59,406 nt of DNA from SHZI01 sp031409515. Its GTDB lineage: Bacteria > Pseudomonadota > Gammaproteobacteria > Steroidobacterales > GCA-2729495. The notes beneath the pieces were generated by a model, which was not told the origin of the DNA, did not search any database, and saw only the letters and a program-made list of their open reading frames with translations. This document shows, one piece after another, positions 31,611-40,050 of this stretch (positions are counted from its first letter, which is position 1; every line of letters starts with the position of its first letter). The stretch spans positions 1 through 59,406 of the forward strand of contig JANNXJ010000024.1 in assembly GCA_031409515.1 (NCBI GenBank), given 5' to 3'. Position numbers and translations under genes: made by a program.

Positions 31611-32753
31611 ATGGACACACTGAAATCAGCACGAGCCTCTGGGACGCTTGGTGTCGCAGCCCTCGTTGTCATCGCCAGCCCGTTCGCCATGGCGGCCAAT
31701 TCCGGCTGGTACGTCGGGGGCAATATTGGCCAGTCAGAAGCGACGATCGACGACAAGAGAATCACGCGCAGCCTGCTGGACATCCCGGTGACCACGGTCT
31801 CGGTGGACGATGATGAAAGCGACGTCGGCTACAAACTTTTCGGCGGCTACCAGTTCAACAGGTATTTTGCGCTTGAAGCCGGCTATTTCGACCTTGGCAA
31901 GTTTAGCTTTACGGCGACCACCACGGGACCGGACGGAACACTGAAGGGCGATATCGAGATCAATGGCGTGAACCTTGACGCTGTCGGCTTTCTGCCCTTC
32001 GGTGAAAAGTTTGCTGCGTTTGGCCGCGTCGGGGTGAACTACGCTGATGCGCAGGACTCCTTCAGCGGAACCGGGGCGGTCACAGTGCTCGATCCCAGTC
32101 CCAGCGAGCGGGGTACGAGCTACAAGTTCGGCCTGGGACTCCAGTACGCTGTCACCGAGTCGTTTGGGCTGCGCGCCGAGGCGGAACGCTACCGGATCGA
32201 TGATGCCGTCGGCAATAAGGGCGACGTCGACCTTTACTCGGCAGGCCTGGTCTATCGGTTCGGCCGGCATACGCCGGCCCCCGCCGCACCCGTGGCAAGG
32301 GCTGTGCCTGTTGTCGCTCCCCCTCCGCCCCAGCCGGTGGCCGCGACGCCACCGCCGCCACCTCCGCGGCCGCTTAAGGTGAGTTTCTCCGCGGATTCTC
32401 TTTTCGATTTTGACAAAGCAATTTTGAGGCCTGCAGGCAAACAGGATCTCGACAAGTTTGCTGCAGATCTGAGAGGCGCCAACTTTGAAGTCATCACAAT
32501 AACGGGACACACCGACCGGATCGGTTCGCACGAGTACAACACGGAGCTTTCGACGCGACGCGCCGAAGCCGTCAAGACCTATCTGGTGGAATCCGCAGGA
32601 ATTCCTGCCGACAAGATCTCCGCCAGAGGAATGGACGGATCAGATCCAGTAACGACGCCCGGTGAATGCCAGGGCACGAAAGCAACCAAGCAGCTGATCG
32701 CCTGCCTGCAGCCTGATCGTCGCGTGGAAGTCGAAGTCTCCGGTACGAGGTAA
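31611..32753 (+). CDS. OmpA-family outer-membrane protein
   Basis: 380 aa. Signal peptide (residues 1-27), an eight-strand OmpA-like beta-barrel (about 28-222, starting SGWYVGGNIGQSEATIDD), a Pro/Ala linker (about 225-252) and a C-terminal peptidoglycan-binding OmpA domain (about 255-380) with ITGHTDRIGSHEYNTELSTRRAEAV. In the usual position the DRRVEVEVSG end is intact. It anchors the outer membrane to peptidoglycan. GGAGAAAGAGC lies before the ATG. It forms a unit with the ice-binding-type lipoprotein, which may be displayed together with it. Confidence 0.93.
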   Translation: MDTLKSARASGTLGVAALVVIASPFAMAANSGWYVGGNIGQSEATIDDKRITRSLLDIPVTTVSVDDDESDVGYKLFGGYQFNRYFALEAGYFDLGKFSFTATTTGPDGTLKGDIEINGVNLDAVGFLPFGEKFAAFGRVGVNYADAQDSFSGTGAVTVLDPSPSERGTSYKFGLGLQYAVTESFGLRAEAERYRIDDAVGNKGDVDLYSAGLVYRFGRHTPAPAAPVARAVPVVAPPPPQPVAATPPPPPPRPLKVSFSADSLFDFDKAILRPAGKQDLDKFAADLRGANFEVITITGHTDRIGSHEYNTELSTRRAEAVKTYLVESAGIPADKISARGMDGSDPVTTPGECQGTKATKQLIACLQPDRRVEVEVSGTR

Positions 32754-32777
32754 TGCCGGCGGATTTCAGCGGAACTC

Positions 32778-32999
32778 ATGACCTCATGGTTCCGTGCTGT
32801 TGACGTCCATCCAGAATTGACCCAGATGATCGGTGCCAACCTGGGCTATCGCCTGCTGAGCCCTGGTCGCTCGTTGCTCCTGGTTCTGCAGGGCTCCAAC
32901 CTCGCGAATGAGGAAGCTCGCCGCTCCACGTCATACGTCAATAACTACGCACCACCCCCCGGCGCGTCCCTCGTGGCAGGATCGCAGATTGAGTTCTGA
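32778..32999 (+). pseudogene. C-terminal scrap of a TonB-dependent receptor
   Basis: About 70 codons resembling the last strands of TonB-dependent receptors: NLGYRLLSPGRSLLLVLQGSNLANEEARR, then SYVNNYAPPPGASLVAG and the terminal aromatic residue in SQIEF. The rest of the receptor is missing and the start at 32778 is arbitrary. It is a remnant left by a deletion next to the OmpA gene. Confidence 0.7.
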
Positions 33000-33138
33000 C
33001 TGGGGCCGGGCCAGCAACGCAGCGACCGGCTGCGCCCTGAGTCAGAGTTAGGCGAAGAGAGGAACAGGAGCCCGCCGAGAAGGCCAAGACGCTCCGGCCA
33101 TTTCGGGCGGGCTCAGCGCCGGCGCCTCGTGCCCATGG

Positions 33139-33258
33139 TTGGCGACGCCGGGCCTCATCAATCGTGGTGGGGTCTGGCACATCGACAAGCGCGTGACGGG
33201 GTATGAACGGGTTGCCGAAAGTAGCAGCTCGGTGTCACCGGGACATACCGTCCGGTGA
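33139..33258 (+). pseudogene. N-terminal scrap of a tyrosine recombinase (integrase)
   Basis: In one frame the residues PGLINRGGVWHIDKRVTGY can be read, followed by ERVAES and a stop after about 39 codons. This is the arm-type DNA-binding start common to a family of site-specific integrases. The catalytic domain is missing. It lies 300 bp left of att copy 4, in the position expected for the integrase gene of an element ending there. Confidence 0.6.
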
Positions 33259-33493
33259 CAAGTCGCCGACACCATCTCGGCAGGTTCAGCGACGAATCCT
33301 GAGCAGTTTCCCGACTGCCCGGCTGTGCATCGCCCCGAAGCGGCCAGGTCGAGAAGTTCAGAAAAAAACCAGGCTAGGGCGTAGAGCAAGATTAAAGGCC
33401 ACGGCACCGCCGTCGCCGCTTTCTTTGGTCTGCACATCTGGTGGCGCGGCACGCGTCAGGAAGCTCGCGCTGCCGCTCAGTTATGGCGTGCAG

Positions 33494-33622
33494 TTGCACT
33501 TACCGTGCACTTACGGGAATCGGGTAGAAAACGGATGCGACCTAAGTGATTGATTGGATGGTGGTGATGGGTAGAGTTGAACTACCGACCTCAGCATTAT
33601 GAGAGCGACCAGGCTGAGCTAA
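33494..33622. repeat. tRNA-Met-derived att repeat, copy 4, with degenerate tRNA D-arm
   Basis: Core 33559-33609 with the 65-bp left flank from 33494, at exactly the same offset as in copies 1 and 2. To the right, instead of the shared flank, CCAGGCTGAGCTA continues: on the minus strand this is the TAGCTCAGCCTGG of a tRNA D-arm. The D-stem 3' side, the anticodon-stem 5' side and the 5' acceptor strand are missing, so this is a damaged tRNA-Met gene and not a functional one. It marks the tRNA end of the array. Confidence 0.75.
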
Positions 33623-33791
33623 GGTATTGATTCGTAAACCACGTAATCGGCTGGCGCCCGTTGGCACGTTATATACGGTAATAGGGAGTAATCCGGATCT
33701 CCCACAAAACTCCCACAGTCCGACACGACGGCTGGGGAAAGTGTCGGGCCCTTCAGAGAACGCAATCTCAGTAAGCTTTAGGCGGTCCGCC

Positions 33792-33809
33792 GTTTCGAGG
33801 GGGCTTCAA
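33792..33809. other. solitary IS3-type terminal repeat
   Basis: GTTTCGAGGGGGCTTCAA matches the right end of the IS3 element at 37116-37131 (GTTTCGAGGGGGCGTCA) and its last 13 bases are the exact reverse complement of that element's left end at 35939-35951. No transposase sequence adjoins it. It is probably the trace of an earlier copy, so the pentapeptide gene lies between IS ends. The rest of 33,623-33,992 shows no gene. Confidence 0.55.
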
Positions 33810-33992
33810 ATGCACTAGGCCATGAGTGAGCGACTGGCCGAGCCTCGGGCGACGATAGTCAGTAATCCCTCTTTTACGCTCGCTCAGCGTGCCGGAAGAA
33901 ACCCGCGTGATTGGCGAGTAACGACTTCGTCGTGCTGATCCGAACCGGGCATTTAGCCTACCTTTCTACCGTCTCGACCGCTAACTCTTGCC

Positions 33993-35639
33993 CTACAACT
34001 CAGTCGTACCAAGTCGCTGCTCGCATTCGTCGAGCTGCTTCGCCAACAACGCATCTGCTCGCGCATCGGGTGCGCGCGCTTCCAACACCGGGCAGTTACT
34101 CATAGCAAAGATCCGCACCTTGGCACCGTTGCGTTCGATTGACAAACTTGCTTTGCCTAAACCCACGTCCGCCAAACTGCGTGCCAAGGCATCCGGTCGC
34201 AGCAAGGCCGCACCGGAGATCCAATTCGCGCCGGTGACCTCCACCACCCAGTGCTGACGTAAGTGCTCCCTGAGAACCAGCGCCTGCTCCGCGATGAGTG
34301 GTTCCGTTGAAGCTGCAGAAACTCGCGTTTCCAGGGTATTAAGGGTACTGCAAAAGCGATCAAAGCCATCGCTTGGATTCTGATAGCGCACCCAGATACC
34401 ATCGAGTTGGTCGTCAACACTCAGATGTTGGGGCAAAAAGAATAGAGGCACCGAACCCTCTAGGCGCACGCGTGGCATGGCGTTTTTACCCAGCATTTCA
34501 AGCTGGGCACCGCCGAAGTTATTGCCGGTCAAACATGCGGTTTGAAAGCTCGCTCCACTCAAATCTGCGCCCTGAAAATCCACTGAGCGCAACACCGCGC
34601 CGGTGAACATCGCACCACGTAGCCGCGCGCCGTTCAGTTTTACGCCCTTGAGCACAATGCCGTGCAAATTGCTCTGATCCGGCAGATCGGCCAACTCAAA
34701 GGTCGCACCACGCTGCGCCAAAGCGCTCAAGTCGATACGCGCAGCGTGCAAGCTGCCAAGCAGCTGCCCGCGCTCGGGGCTCAGTGCCAAGCAACTCAGC
34801 CGTGCGGCGGTTTTGGCCGGCGCAATACGCTCAGAGAGCCATTGCCAAGTAGCTTCCAAGGGACCCGGCAAGCTTACTGCCGCACGATTCTCCAACTCGC
34901 GCTCGATCACCGTCAGTGCGGTCTCCCGCCCCAAACTGAGACTGGACGTCGCCAACAGCTGCGCAAACAGCGCATTGCTAATGGTGGCCGGTCCCGTGCC
35001 CTCGCCCTGTGCATCACAAGGCTGCGCCGCCTCGCGCGCATCGACCACCAGATAGCGATAAGGCCGCAGTGCTTGGGTCAGCGCCGCCAAACGCCCCATC
35101 GTGGCCTCGGTGGGCATAAACTGCGGCCCATTCCAGCAGAGCGCTGTGCTTTCGTCGCTGCACGCGAACGCCTGCTCTGAGGTTGGAGCCACCTCTGCTT
35201 TCTCAGTTTCAATCTGCTCGAACAGGCTGGTAGCCTCAATCACCAACGACGACCGACGCTGTGCCTCAGCCAGCATATTTTGCTCTTCCATACGTTCGGT
35301 TTGCAGCATCAGGAACCGATTTGCTTGCAGCGCTACTACCAAACCTAAAACGCCCACCAGCGAGATCGTCACGGTCGCCGGGCTCGGAATCAGGCACCAG
35401 ACCAGCGCTTGCGAACAGGCGACAAAGCGCTCTGAATCAAAAGGCCGAGCGAACACAACACGCAACCAACCCACCGCCGCCGGCACCAAGCGATGCTCTT
35501 GAGCCGCCATCTCACTCGCTCTTGCTCTACTTTCTTGCGCCAGCTTGGCTTCGACCGCAGCAAGGCGGGCGACCATGGCAACATTTACATCGGGCGGTGC
35601 GTCTTGTGGAAAACCTGTGGGTGGCTTTTCTTCACTCAT
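33993..35639 (-). CDS. membrane-anchored pentapeptide-repeat protein
   Basis: 548 aa. A coiled-coil start (residues 20-50), one membrane helix near 88-110 (PATVTISLVGVLGLVVALQ), a charged helical region and then a long middle domain without recognised motif. About residues 320-385 form a right-handed pentapeptide-repeat coil (GVKLNGARLRGAMFTGAVLRSV and ADLSGASFQTACL). A C-terminal domain of about 150 residues follows. GAGGAAT is the ribosome site, and a 12-bp perfect palindrome lies just upstream. Pentapeptide membrane proteins are frequent in defence and stress islands, but the function here is not known. Confidence 0.8.
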   Translation of the reverse strand: MSEEKPPTGFPQDAPPDVNVAMVARLAAVEAKLAQESRARASEMAAQEHRLVPAAVGWLRVVFARPFDSERFVACSQALVWCLIPSPATVTISLVGVLGLVVALQANRFLMLQTERMEEQNMLAEAQRRSSLVIEATSLFEQIETEKAEVAPTSEQAFACSDESTALCWNGPQFMPTEATMGRLAALTQALRPYRYLVVDAREAAQPCDAQGEGTGPATISNALFAQLLATSSLSLGRETALTVIERELENRAAVSLPGPLEATWQWLSERIAPAKTAARLSCLALSPERGQLLGSLHAARIDLSALAQRGATFELADLPDQSNLHGIVLKGVKLNGARLRGAMFTGAVLRSVDFQGADLSGASFQTACLTGNNFGGAQLEMLGKNAMPRVRLEGSVPLFFLPQHLSVDDQLDGIWVRYQNPSDGFDRFCSTLNTLETRVSAASTEPLIAEQALVLREHLRQHWVVEVTGANWISGAALLRPDALARSLADVGLGKASLSIERNGAKVRIFAMSNCPVLEARAPDARADALLAKQLDECEQRLGTTEL

Positions 35640-35652
35640 ACGGATTCCTCAC

Positions 35653-35664
35653 GAACTTAAGTTC
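35653..35664 (-). promoter_or_regulatory. 12-bp palindrome before pentapeptide gene
   Basis: GAACTTAAGTTC, a perfect palindrome 14 bases upstream of the ATG. It may be an operator or an mRNA hairpin. No regulator gene is adjacent. Confidence 0.4.
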
Positions 35665-35802
35665 ACGCCAAACTGGAGTTGACCCGCTTGCGCATTCCGG
35701 CGAAGCCGGGCCGCTATTCCGGTCCAAGGCGGCCATCATTTTGGTCGTTCCCGGCCCGGCAGTGAAGCGGTAGGTGGACTGTCGTTGTTCGGGGTGCATT
35801 CG

Positions 35803-35943
35803 TCAATGCCCCCGAGCGCGTGAAGCGGTATTCGGTCTGTTCGTAACGGTCTTTTGCCGGCGCATCGATTCGCCTTTGAAGACTAGCCGGCAACTGTTGT
35901 GTACGAGCCGATCGTGGATGGCATCGGCGACGGTGCGATTGAA
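35803..35943 (-). pseudogene. istB C-terminal remnant (IS21 family)
   Basis: The frame ending at 35803 reads NRTVADAIHDRLVHNSCRL followed by VFKGESMRRQK, the conserved C-terminal part of IstB ATPases (T-V-A-D-A-I-x-D-R-L-V-H-N). Everything upstream is replaced by the IS3 left end at 35940. The matching other half is not present right of the IS3 element. Confidence 0.75.
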
Positions 35944-35952
35944 GCCCCCTCT

Positions 35953-36820
35953 TTATCTCGGACCATCCGGAAATAGAGAGTGGGGGTAGTCTGCCATCAA
36001 GTATTCGTGGGGCGTGAGGTTGCCCAGCGTCTCGTGGGGACGCTGGCCGTTGTAGCGTTGTAGCCAGTCGCAGGTCAATCGCCGCACCTCGCCCAAGGCG
36101 TGGAAGATGTAGCAGTCCAGAACCTCGGTGCGTACCGTCCGGTTGAAGCGCTCGATCAGCGCATTCTGGGTCCGCTTCCCGGGCTGGATGAACTGCAGAC
36201 GGATGCCCTGGTCCTTCGCCCACAGCGCCAGGGCTTGGCTGATGAACTCCGGGCCATTGTCCAGGCGCAGCTGCTCGGGTTTACCCCGGGTAGCGATCAG
36301 CTCGTCCAGCACGCGCACCACACGCGGTGCCGGCAGGCTGATGTCGACCTCGATCTTCAGCCCTTCCCGGTTGTAGTCGTCCATGACCTTGAAGGTCCGG
36401 AACCGCCGCCCCGACCACAGCGCGTCTGCCATGAAGTCGGCCGACCACACCCGGTTCGGTCCTGCAGGGATCGCCAGCGGATCGCGGATGCGAGCCGGCA
36501 GCCGCTTCTTGCCTCGCCGGGGCAGGTTCAGGCGCAGTGCCCCGTAGACCCGCCGCAGCCGGGTCTTGCCCCACGGGAACTGCGCCTTCTGCTTGTGGAA
36601 GGATCCGTAGAGCTTGTCGAAGCCCTGGGTCGGGTTGTCCTGCACGTAGGCCTCGATCGCGGCGATCACCGGGCTGTCGTCTGTGGCCGGACGGGCCCGA
36701 TAGATCCCCGACCGCGCCACGCGCACCGTGCGGCAGTCCAGCCGCCGGGACAAGCCGTGCTCCTAAACCAGCAGCGCGGCCACGTGCCGGCGTTGCGCCG
36801 GGCTCAGAACTTTCTTGCCA
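35953..36820 (-). pseudogene. IS3 transposase orfB with premature stop
   Basis: The DDE integrase core is readable: VWSADFMADALWSG (first Asp), QLRLDNGPEF (second Asp) and TQNALIERFNRTV (Glu), with the usual C-terminus RPHETLGNLTPHEYL. Near its start the frame reads KKVLSPAQRRHVAALLV, then TAG at 36763-36765, then EHGLSRR; relatives have Gln or Glu in this place, so a nonsense mutation has probably inactivated it. Translation would have to restart at the TTG at 36753. Confidence 0.85.
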
Positions 36821-37070
36821 GGACATCCTCCAACCCGTGGTGGGCCAGCGACAGGTCCGCGTACATCAGCTTCAGGCGGGCGTTCTCGGCCTCCAGGTCC
36901 TTCAGCCGGCGCACGTCCGAGACCTGCATCCCGCCGTACTTGGCCTTCCAGTTGTAGATCGTGGCGTCGCTGACCTTCAGCTGCCGGGCCAGTTCCCGGA
37001 CGCTCAGCCCGGCTTCGACCTTCTTCAGGGCCGTGACGATCTGTTCTTCGCTGTGCTTTGACTTCTTCAC
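36804..37070 (-). CDS. IS3 transposase orfA
   Basis: 88 aa helix-turn-helix protein MKKSKHSEEQIVTALKKVEAG with a leucine-zipper-like tail (LKDLEAENARLKLMYADLSL), standard for OrfA of IS3-family elements. It normally makes OrfAB by frameshifting near its end; here orfB contains a stop, so transposition is unlikely. Confidence 0.9.
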   Translation of the reverse strand: MKKSKHSEEQIVTALKKVEAGLSVRELARQLKVSDATIYNWKAKYGGMQVSDVRRLKDLEAENARLKLMYADLSLAHHGLEDVLARKF

Positions 37071-37213
37071 TGGAGCTCTCCTGTGTGGAAAACTCTACTG
37101 CCAAGTGGTCCTCAGTTTCGAGGGGGCGTCACAGTCACCGACCCCTCCGGGCAAAGATGCATCGGGACGCCCCGCCACCGAACGAACCGACCAGCCGATC
37201 GGAGGTATCCTAG

Positions 37214-38911
37214 TTGGAATACACTTGGGAGAGCAGACCGGTGCCGAACTTCGTAAGCATTCTTCCACCCGGCCGAGGAGAAGTACCACCCTTTGACACT
37301 CCCTTCGCGCTCCAACAGGACAGGTGGAACGACTTCAGCTTCCAGACGCTTTACCACCTCTATCGACGCCAGACCCAATCGAGCAGCCAACCCAGGCTCA
37401 TAGGACCCGTCAAGATCCTAAAACACGGGCAGACAGCGAACGATGGCATCCTCATCCAGGAGTCCTTTGACCAACTCGATACCCACTTCTGCTCCGTCGG
37501 CGCGTCGCTAGACTACTATCAACGACTCAATGAGCTTCCATCCGGCGAGCGGGATGACATCCTCGGAAGGCTGCGCGACATTGTTGCTGCTCCCGAACTG
37601 CAGTCAGAGTTCCGCGACGAAACAGGCTGGGGCACGTCTCTGTTTCGGGACAACTCCAACGTCGATACTTTTCTCTCGGACTCCCGCGCTATCCTAACCG
37701 GCAACTACGGTGCCCTCGCAGATTTGAATCTGGACCTGTCGTTTCACCCCGCTGGCTGGACGGCACCGCTGAAGCTCGACTTCGACGCTCCTACCGGCTG
37801 GTCGAGTCTCAACTTCCTCCGTAGCCCCGGCGAGCGCCACATTCCGATACCACGCCGCATCATCACTGTTATCGGTCGAAACGGATCTGGAAAAAGTACG
37901 CTGCTGTCGCGAATCGCGCGCGTCGCCTTCGCCGCGCCTGCCGAAAGACAACGCTCCGACATCCAAGCCGTCGGCGTATTTGACCCACCGTCGATTGGTT
38001 TTACAAAAATCATTGCCATCTCGTACTGTGCTTTCGACAACTTTGTGGTGCCGGGGGTCTACGAAGGTGACTTGCGACAGATCGCTTCAGACATGGAGAG
38101 CGGGAGCGGCCGGTACGTCTATGTCGGGCTGCGTGATATCGTGGCCGAGGTCCGGGACGATCTGGAGCTTCTGGGAAAGCGGAACCTTCCAGACACCGAT
38201 AAGGCCCACATCTCGCCAAACGACCGCCGGCACGGCACGAAGCTGAAGTCCCTTGACCAACTGGCTGACGAGTTCGAGCGGCTGGTCGCCCAGATCGCAG
38301 CCAGAAACGACAACGACCTTTTCGATGCTGCACTGCGCCCCCTATTCGCCGACCCGTCCTTTGCAGAGATCGACGGCGCGACGCGATCGGCCCTGCTCGG
38401 AGAGAATCCGAAGACGGCGTTCCTAGACTGGAGCACCGGGCACAAGATCGCGCTGCATGTCGTTGCCGCGCTGGTCGCTCACGCCGCCCGCCGCTCTATC
38501 GTGCTGTTTGACGAGCCGGAGATGCATCTGCATCCACCACTGACCGCATCGCTCATGCGTTCGCTGCGCATTGTTCTTGAGCACAGAGAAGCATTGGCTA
38601 TCGTGGCGACCCACTCGCCGGTCGTGCTTCAGGAGACCCTCGCACATCACGTGCGGGTCATCCGGCGGTCGGGTGACCTGTTCGACGTGTCGCCTCCGAC
38701 GACGGAGACATTCGGCGACAACGTCGGCGCGCTGACGTACGATGCGTTCGGACTCACGGCCGCATCAACCGACTTCCACGAGGTTCTGGACGGACTGATC
38801 GAGCGGCATTCGTCCGTCGAAGCGATCGACAAGCTCTTTTCTCCCGCCCTGAGCGGCCAGGCGCGCGCATACGTCATGGCAGGGTATGCAAGAAAGACCA
38901 AGCCCTCATGA
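37214..38911 (+). CDS. ptuA: Septu-like PtuA ATPase
   Basis: 565 aa. Start is TTG at 37214 with GGAGG eight bases upstream. SMC/ABC-type ATPase: Walker A GRNGSGKST at 221-229, signature STGHK at 407-411, Walker B VLFDEPE at 430-436 followed by MHLHP, and the switch His in VATHSPV near 467. It is unusual that about 210 residues precede the Walker A motif; this N-terminal part has no recognised domain. The gene overlaps the HNH gene by ATGA. An ATPase-HNH pair of this kind is the Septu anti-phage system, in which PtuA senses infection and PtuB cuts nucleic acid. It lies directly right of an IS3 copy. Confidence 0.82.
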   Translation: MEYTWESRPVPNFVSILPPGRGEVPPFDTPFALQQDRWNDFSFQTLYHLYRRQTQSSSQPRLIGPVKILKHGQTANDGILIQESFDQLDTHFCSVGASLDYYQRLNELPSGERDDILGRLRDIVAAPELQSEFRDETGWGTSLFRDNSNVDTFLSDSRAILTGNYGALADLNLDLSFHPAGWTAPLKLDFDAPTGWSSLNFLRSPGERHIPIPRRIITVIGRNGSGKSTLLSRIARVAFAAPAERQRSDIQAVGVFDPPSIGFTKIIAISYCAFDNFVVPGVYEGDLRQIASDMESGSGRYVYVGLRDIVAEVRDDLELLGKRNLPDTDKAHISPNDRRHGTKLKSLDQLADEFERLVAQIAARNDNDLFDAALRPLFADPSFAEIDGATRSALLGENPKTAFLDWSTGHKIALHVVAALVAHAARRSIVLFDEPEMHLHPPLTASLMRSLRIVLEHREALAIVATHSPVVLQETLAHHVRVIRRSGDLFDVSPPTTETFGDNVGALTYDAFGLTAASTDFHEVLDGLIERHSSVEAIDKLFSPALSGQARAYVMAGYARKTKPS

Positions 38912-39783
38912 GGAATCTTCCTTCGCCACCTCGCGACCTGGTACGTCAGCACCTCGCCTCTGCACTAACAGTGCGGCTGCGCAACGGTGTGCCACAGGGC
39001 TATGCTGCGACAGATGCCGAGATAGATGCCGTCTTGGCATTGTACGATGCCTACGATGCAACACTCGGCGAACCCGCGGACGGACTTAAAGGACTGACTC
39101 TGGCAGCCGCACTTAGAACTGCGATCCACGACAGCTATAACCTCACCCAAAAACATGGACGGCTCGCATCGCTCCGCGCCAGCCTAACGCAAGGTATCGA
39201 GCGTTGCCCGATCTGCGGCATTTCGGCACCGGGTACGATAGACCATCACCTTCCGAGGGGGCCATACCAACCTCTTGCGATCTATGTTCGCAACCTGATC
39301 CCGGTTTGCATCGAGTGCAACCAGGCCAAGGGCGTCGCAGCCTCCGCCGTGCCGGCGGAGCAGTTTATTCACGCCTATCTCGACCTCCTCCCTTCAGATC
39401 GCTTCCTGCGCGCGCAGGCTGACATTCAGAACGGCGGACTGGTGATTGAGTTCAGCCTCGATCCTGCCGTCGTTCTGCCCGGACTGTTGGCTCCGCGCCT
39501 TGAGTATCAACTTCGCAGGCTCCATCTAAATGAACGCTACGCGCGCGAGATCAACATCTACCTAGGCAGTCAGACGATCGCGCTTCACCAGTGCTTTGAT
39601 CCGGGCGGTGCACAGCAGGTACGTGCCTACCTCAGTCAGCAGGCAGCGGTAGAGACGGCACGATTTCACGTCAACGACTGGCGTGCCCTGATGTTGCTGG
39701 CACTCGCCGATCATGGTGATTTCTGCAACGGTGGCTTTGGACAGGTGTTGCCGATGGCTCCAGCGCCACCGACCGCAGTTTAG
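38908..39783 (+). CDS. ptuB: Septu-like PtuB HNH endonuclease
   Basis: 291 aa. A zinc-ribbon HNH domain: CPIC at 100-103, DHH at 112-114, Asn129 in RNLIPVC, CIECN at 134-138 and Lys141. About 95 helical residues precede it and a C-terminal half of about 150 residues follows. That gives a larger protein than short PtuB forms. The ATGA overlap with the ATPase gene shows coupled synthesis. Nuclease effector of a presumed abortive-infection defence; the tie to Septu rests on gene pair and motifs, not on a database match. Confidence 0.82.
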   Translation: MRNLPSPPRDLVRQHLASALTVRLRNGVPQGYAATDAEIDAVLALYDAYDATLGEPADGLKGLTLAAALRTAIHDSYNLTQKHGRLASLRASLTQGIERCPICGISAPGTIDHHLPRGPYQPLAIYVRNLIPVCIECNQAKGVAASAVPAEQFIHAYLDLLPSDRFLRAQADIQNGGLVIEFSLDPAVVLPGLLAPRLEYQLRRLHLNERYAREINIYLGSQTIALHQCFDPGGAQQVRAYLSQQAAVETARFHVNDWRALMLLALADHGDFCNGGFGQVLPMAPAPPTAV

Positions 39784-40050
39784 CTAGCCGCCTAGGGCCC
39801 CGCACCTGGCCCAAGGGACTGGTCACCAGCCAAGTCACCATGCTCTACATCGCGCAACAGGGCGTGACCTGAGACCCAGTTGATTCTTGAAAGGATTGCC
39901 TCAAAGCCCCGCTCCACCGCCTCGGCGTTGATCACGCCGGCGGCGGAAAACGTTGACTGCTCATCTGACTCCTCCTAGGCTCAAATGGTAGCCCCGAAGT
40001 GTCCTATGTTCCGTGGGAAGTCCAACGCGGCAGTCACCAATGTCTAGCAA
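39784..40050. other. gap after the Septu-like pair
   Basis: No supported gene. On the minus strand an AGGAGG and ATG near 39970 begin a frame that stops after ten codons, possibly the scar of another insertion sequence. Confidence 0.25.

Larger units (their letters stand above)
35940..37131 (-). mobile_element. IS3-family insertion sequence with a disabled transposase
   Basis: Imperfect terminal inverted repeats: left TGAAGCCCCCTC, right (minus strand) TGACGCCCCCTC, with further matches (GGACCA) inward. It carries orfA (36804-37070) and orfB (35953-36820). No target duplication is visible: the flanking bases are GAT and CAG. It sits within an istB remnant. Confidence 0.85.

Noticed and set aside
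36763..37104. 113-residue product in the second frame of the IS3 element
   Set aside because: It is the orfB frame running antisense-free through orfA; it ends at the nonsense codon and is not a separate gene.
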